Shown here piece by piece: positions 63,526 to 64,000 of a DNA stretch of 64,000 nt. The notes below the pieces were generated by a model. It worked only from the letters and a program-made list of their open reading frames with translations, was not told the DNA's origin and searched no databases. How positions within the stretch are numbered: the stretch's first letter is position 1; each line of letters opens with the position of its first letter. Source of the DNA: Cylindrospermum sp. FACHB-282 (GTDB lineage Bacteria; Cyanobacteriota; Cyanobacteriia; Cyanobacteriales; Nostocaceae); contig NZ_JACJRJ010000016.1 of NCBI RefSeq assembly GCF_014697195.1, positions 53,474 through 117,473 of the forward strand, in the 5' to 3' direction. The position numbers and the translations under genes were made by a program.

Positions 63526-64000
63526 CTAAACTGATGCTACGTCGTAGGCTGAAGCCGTACCACTTCGCTTTTTAGTTTTGGTTTCCCAGATACGAAATCT
63601 GGTAGCAAGGGTCAAAACTTGCCTACAGACCTTGACTAGGACGAGTCCTAATTGTGTCTCTACCTTGCGAAGTATATTCGCTGCACCATTTAAATCAGCG
63701 TTAATAAATAGTCCTTTTCCTGTGCGGAACATACCGCGGTTTACTCGTTTTCCACTTGGTTTCCACCCTTCAGGTTTTGCGCCGAAAGTAGGTAGAAAAT
63801 CACCATCTAGAAAACTAGTTTTACTGGTATAGGATTCTTCAGTTTCTACAAATTTGATGCCGTGGTACTCGCATAACTGTTTAACTCGTTTTTTGAGTTT
63901 GGCGGTTGGTATCTGCACAAATGATTGCGTTGTTCTACCTAACTGCGCTTCTTGTCTTTGTCCCTGATTCCACCCAAATACCACTACACCAATTTGATGT
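63526..64000 (-). CDS. tnpB: TnpB-type RNA-guided nuclease, C-terminal part (cut by window end)
   Basis: The reading frame is open to the right edge; the ORF-track Met (63984) is an internal GTG. Visible: VVVFGWNQGQRQEAQLG (RuvC-II area), SFVQIPTAKLKKRVKQLCEYHGIKFVETEESYTSKTSFLDGD (the catalytic Glu), GKRVNRGMFRTGKGLFINADLNGAANILRKV (the last RuvC Asp). The usual zinc-finger Cys pairs are missing, as in many cyanobacterial TnpBs. The C-terminal tail runs to TAG at 63526. The catalytic residues that can be seen are intact, so this may be an active copy. Confidence 0.85.
   Translation of the reverse strand, partial: HQIGVVVFGWNQGQRQEAQLGRTTQSFVQIPTAKLKKRVKQLCEYHGIKFVETEESYTSKTSFLDGDFLPTFGAKPEGWKPSGKRVNRGMFRTGKGLFINADLNGAANILRKVETQLGLVLVKVCRQVLTLATRFRIWETKTKKRSGTASAYDVASV

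Noticed and set aside
1-64000. tRNA and rRNA genes
   Set aside because: No cloverleaf with GGTTCGAATCC-type T arm or rRNA-like stretch was noticed on either strand. A tRNAscan run would settle this.

Overview
The window is chromosomal DNA from a filamentous, probably heterocyst-forming cyanobacterium (Nostocales: Nostoc/Anabaena/Fischerella type). The reasons are a phycoerythrocyanin operon (pecBACEF) directly upstream of a phycocyanin operon (cpcBACDEF plus three cpcG genes), frequent HIP1 octamers (GCGATCGC), heptameric short tandem repeats (GGTAATG, ACTAATG, TTGTCAG types) in many gaps, small dispersed repeats placed in-frame inside genes, a cyAbrB regulator and a PEP-CTERM protein. I cannot name the species.

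Layout. 1-8.7 kb: a Nif11-type peptide precursor, a decayed IscB tail, pyrR, cobD, an Rrf2 regulator, calA (cyAbrB), a ClC transporter with CBS domains, a small zinc-ribbon membrane protein and a GT39-like glycosyltransferase. 9-18.3 kb: accessory-looking DNA with a large membrane protein, a decayed TnpB tail, a PEP-CTERM protein, a serine-recombinase homologue that has lost its catalytic residues, a VOC protein, an ATPase/TPR gene pair with near-identical 120-bp repeats, and an RluA-family pseudouridine synthase. 19-30.2 kb: the phycobilisome rod supercluster, with structured intergenic hairpins after pecA, pecC, cpcA and cpcF. These genes supply rod subunits, linkers, chromophore lyases and rod-core linkers, so together they build a PEC/PC rod and attach it to the core.

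30.4-45 kb: a DUF4011/SF1-helicase/Vsr-like defence-type protein, an HD phosphohydrolase carrying an in-frame repeat insertion, flavodoxin with a long leader, an alpha/beta hydrolase without a nucleophile serine, acetolactate synthase with a zinc-ribbon tail, MFS transporters, and a ferrochelatase-family protein ending in eight histidines. 43.8-52.8 kb: a compact orphan NRPS cluster of fatty-acid hydroxylase, A-PCP-C-A-PCP-C synthetase and MFS exporter. 52.9-64 kb: a GNRA-rich structured RNA candidate resembling an IscB omegaRNA (HEARO), an FMN reductase, FtsH, an unknown coupled gene pair, a PBP4-type carboxypeptidase, and a Trypco1 + trypsin-nSTAND-WD40 pair. The window ends in a truncated TnpB with its right-end hairpin.

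The strongest themes for follow-up are: (1) the Trypco1/trypsin-STAND-WD40 conflict module with a TnpB element inserted directly behind it; (2) up to five independent relics of OMEGA-type elements (IscB or TnpB) in 64 kb; (3) an uncharacterised two-module NRPS whose first A domain lacks the amino-acid-binding Asp; (4) several pseudo-enzymes (recombinase, hydrolase, STAND-like protein). All functional calls come from reading motifs by eye; no database search was run.
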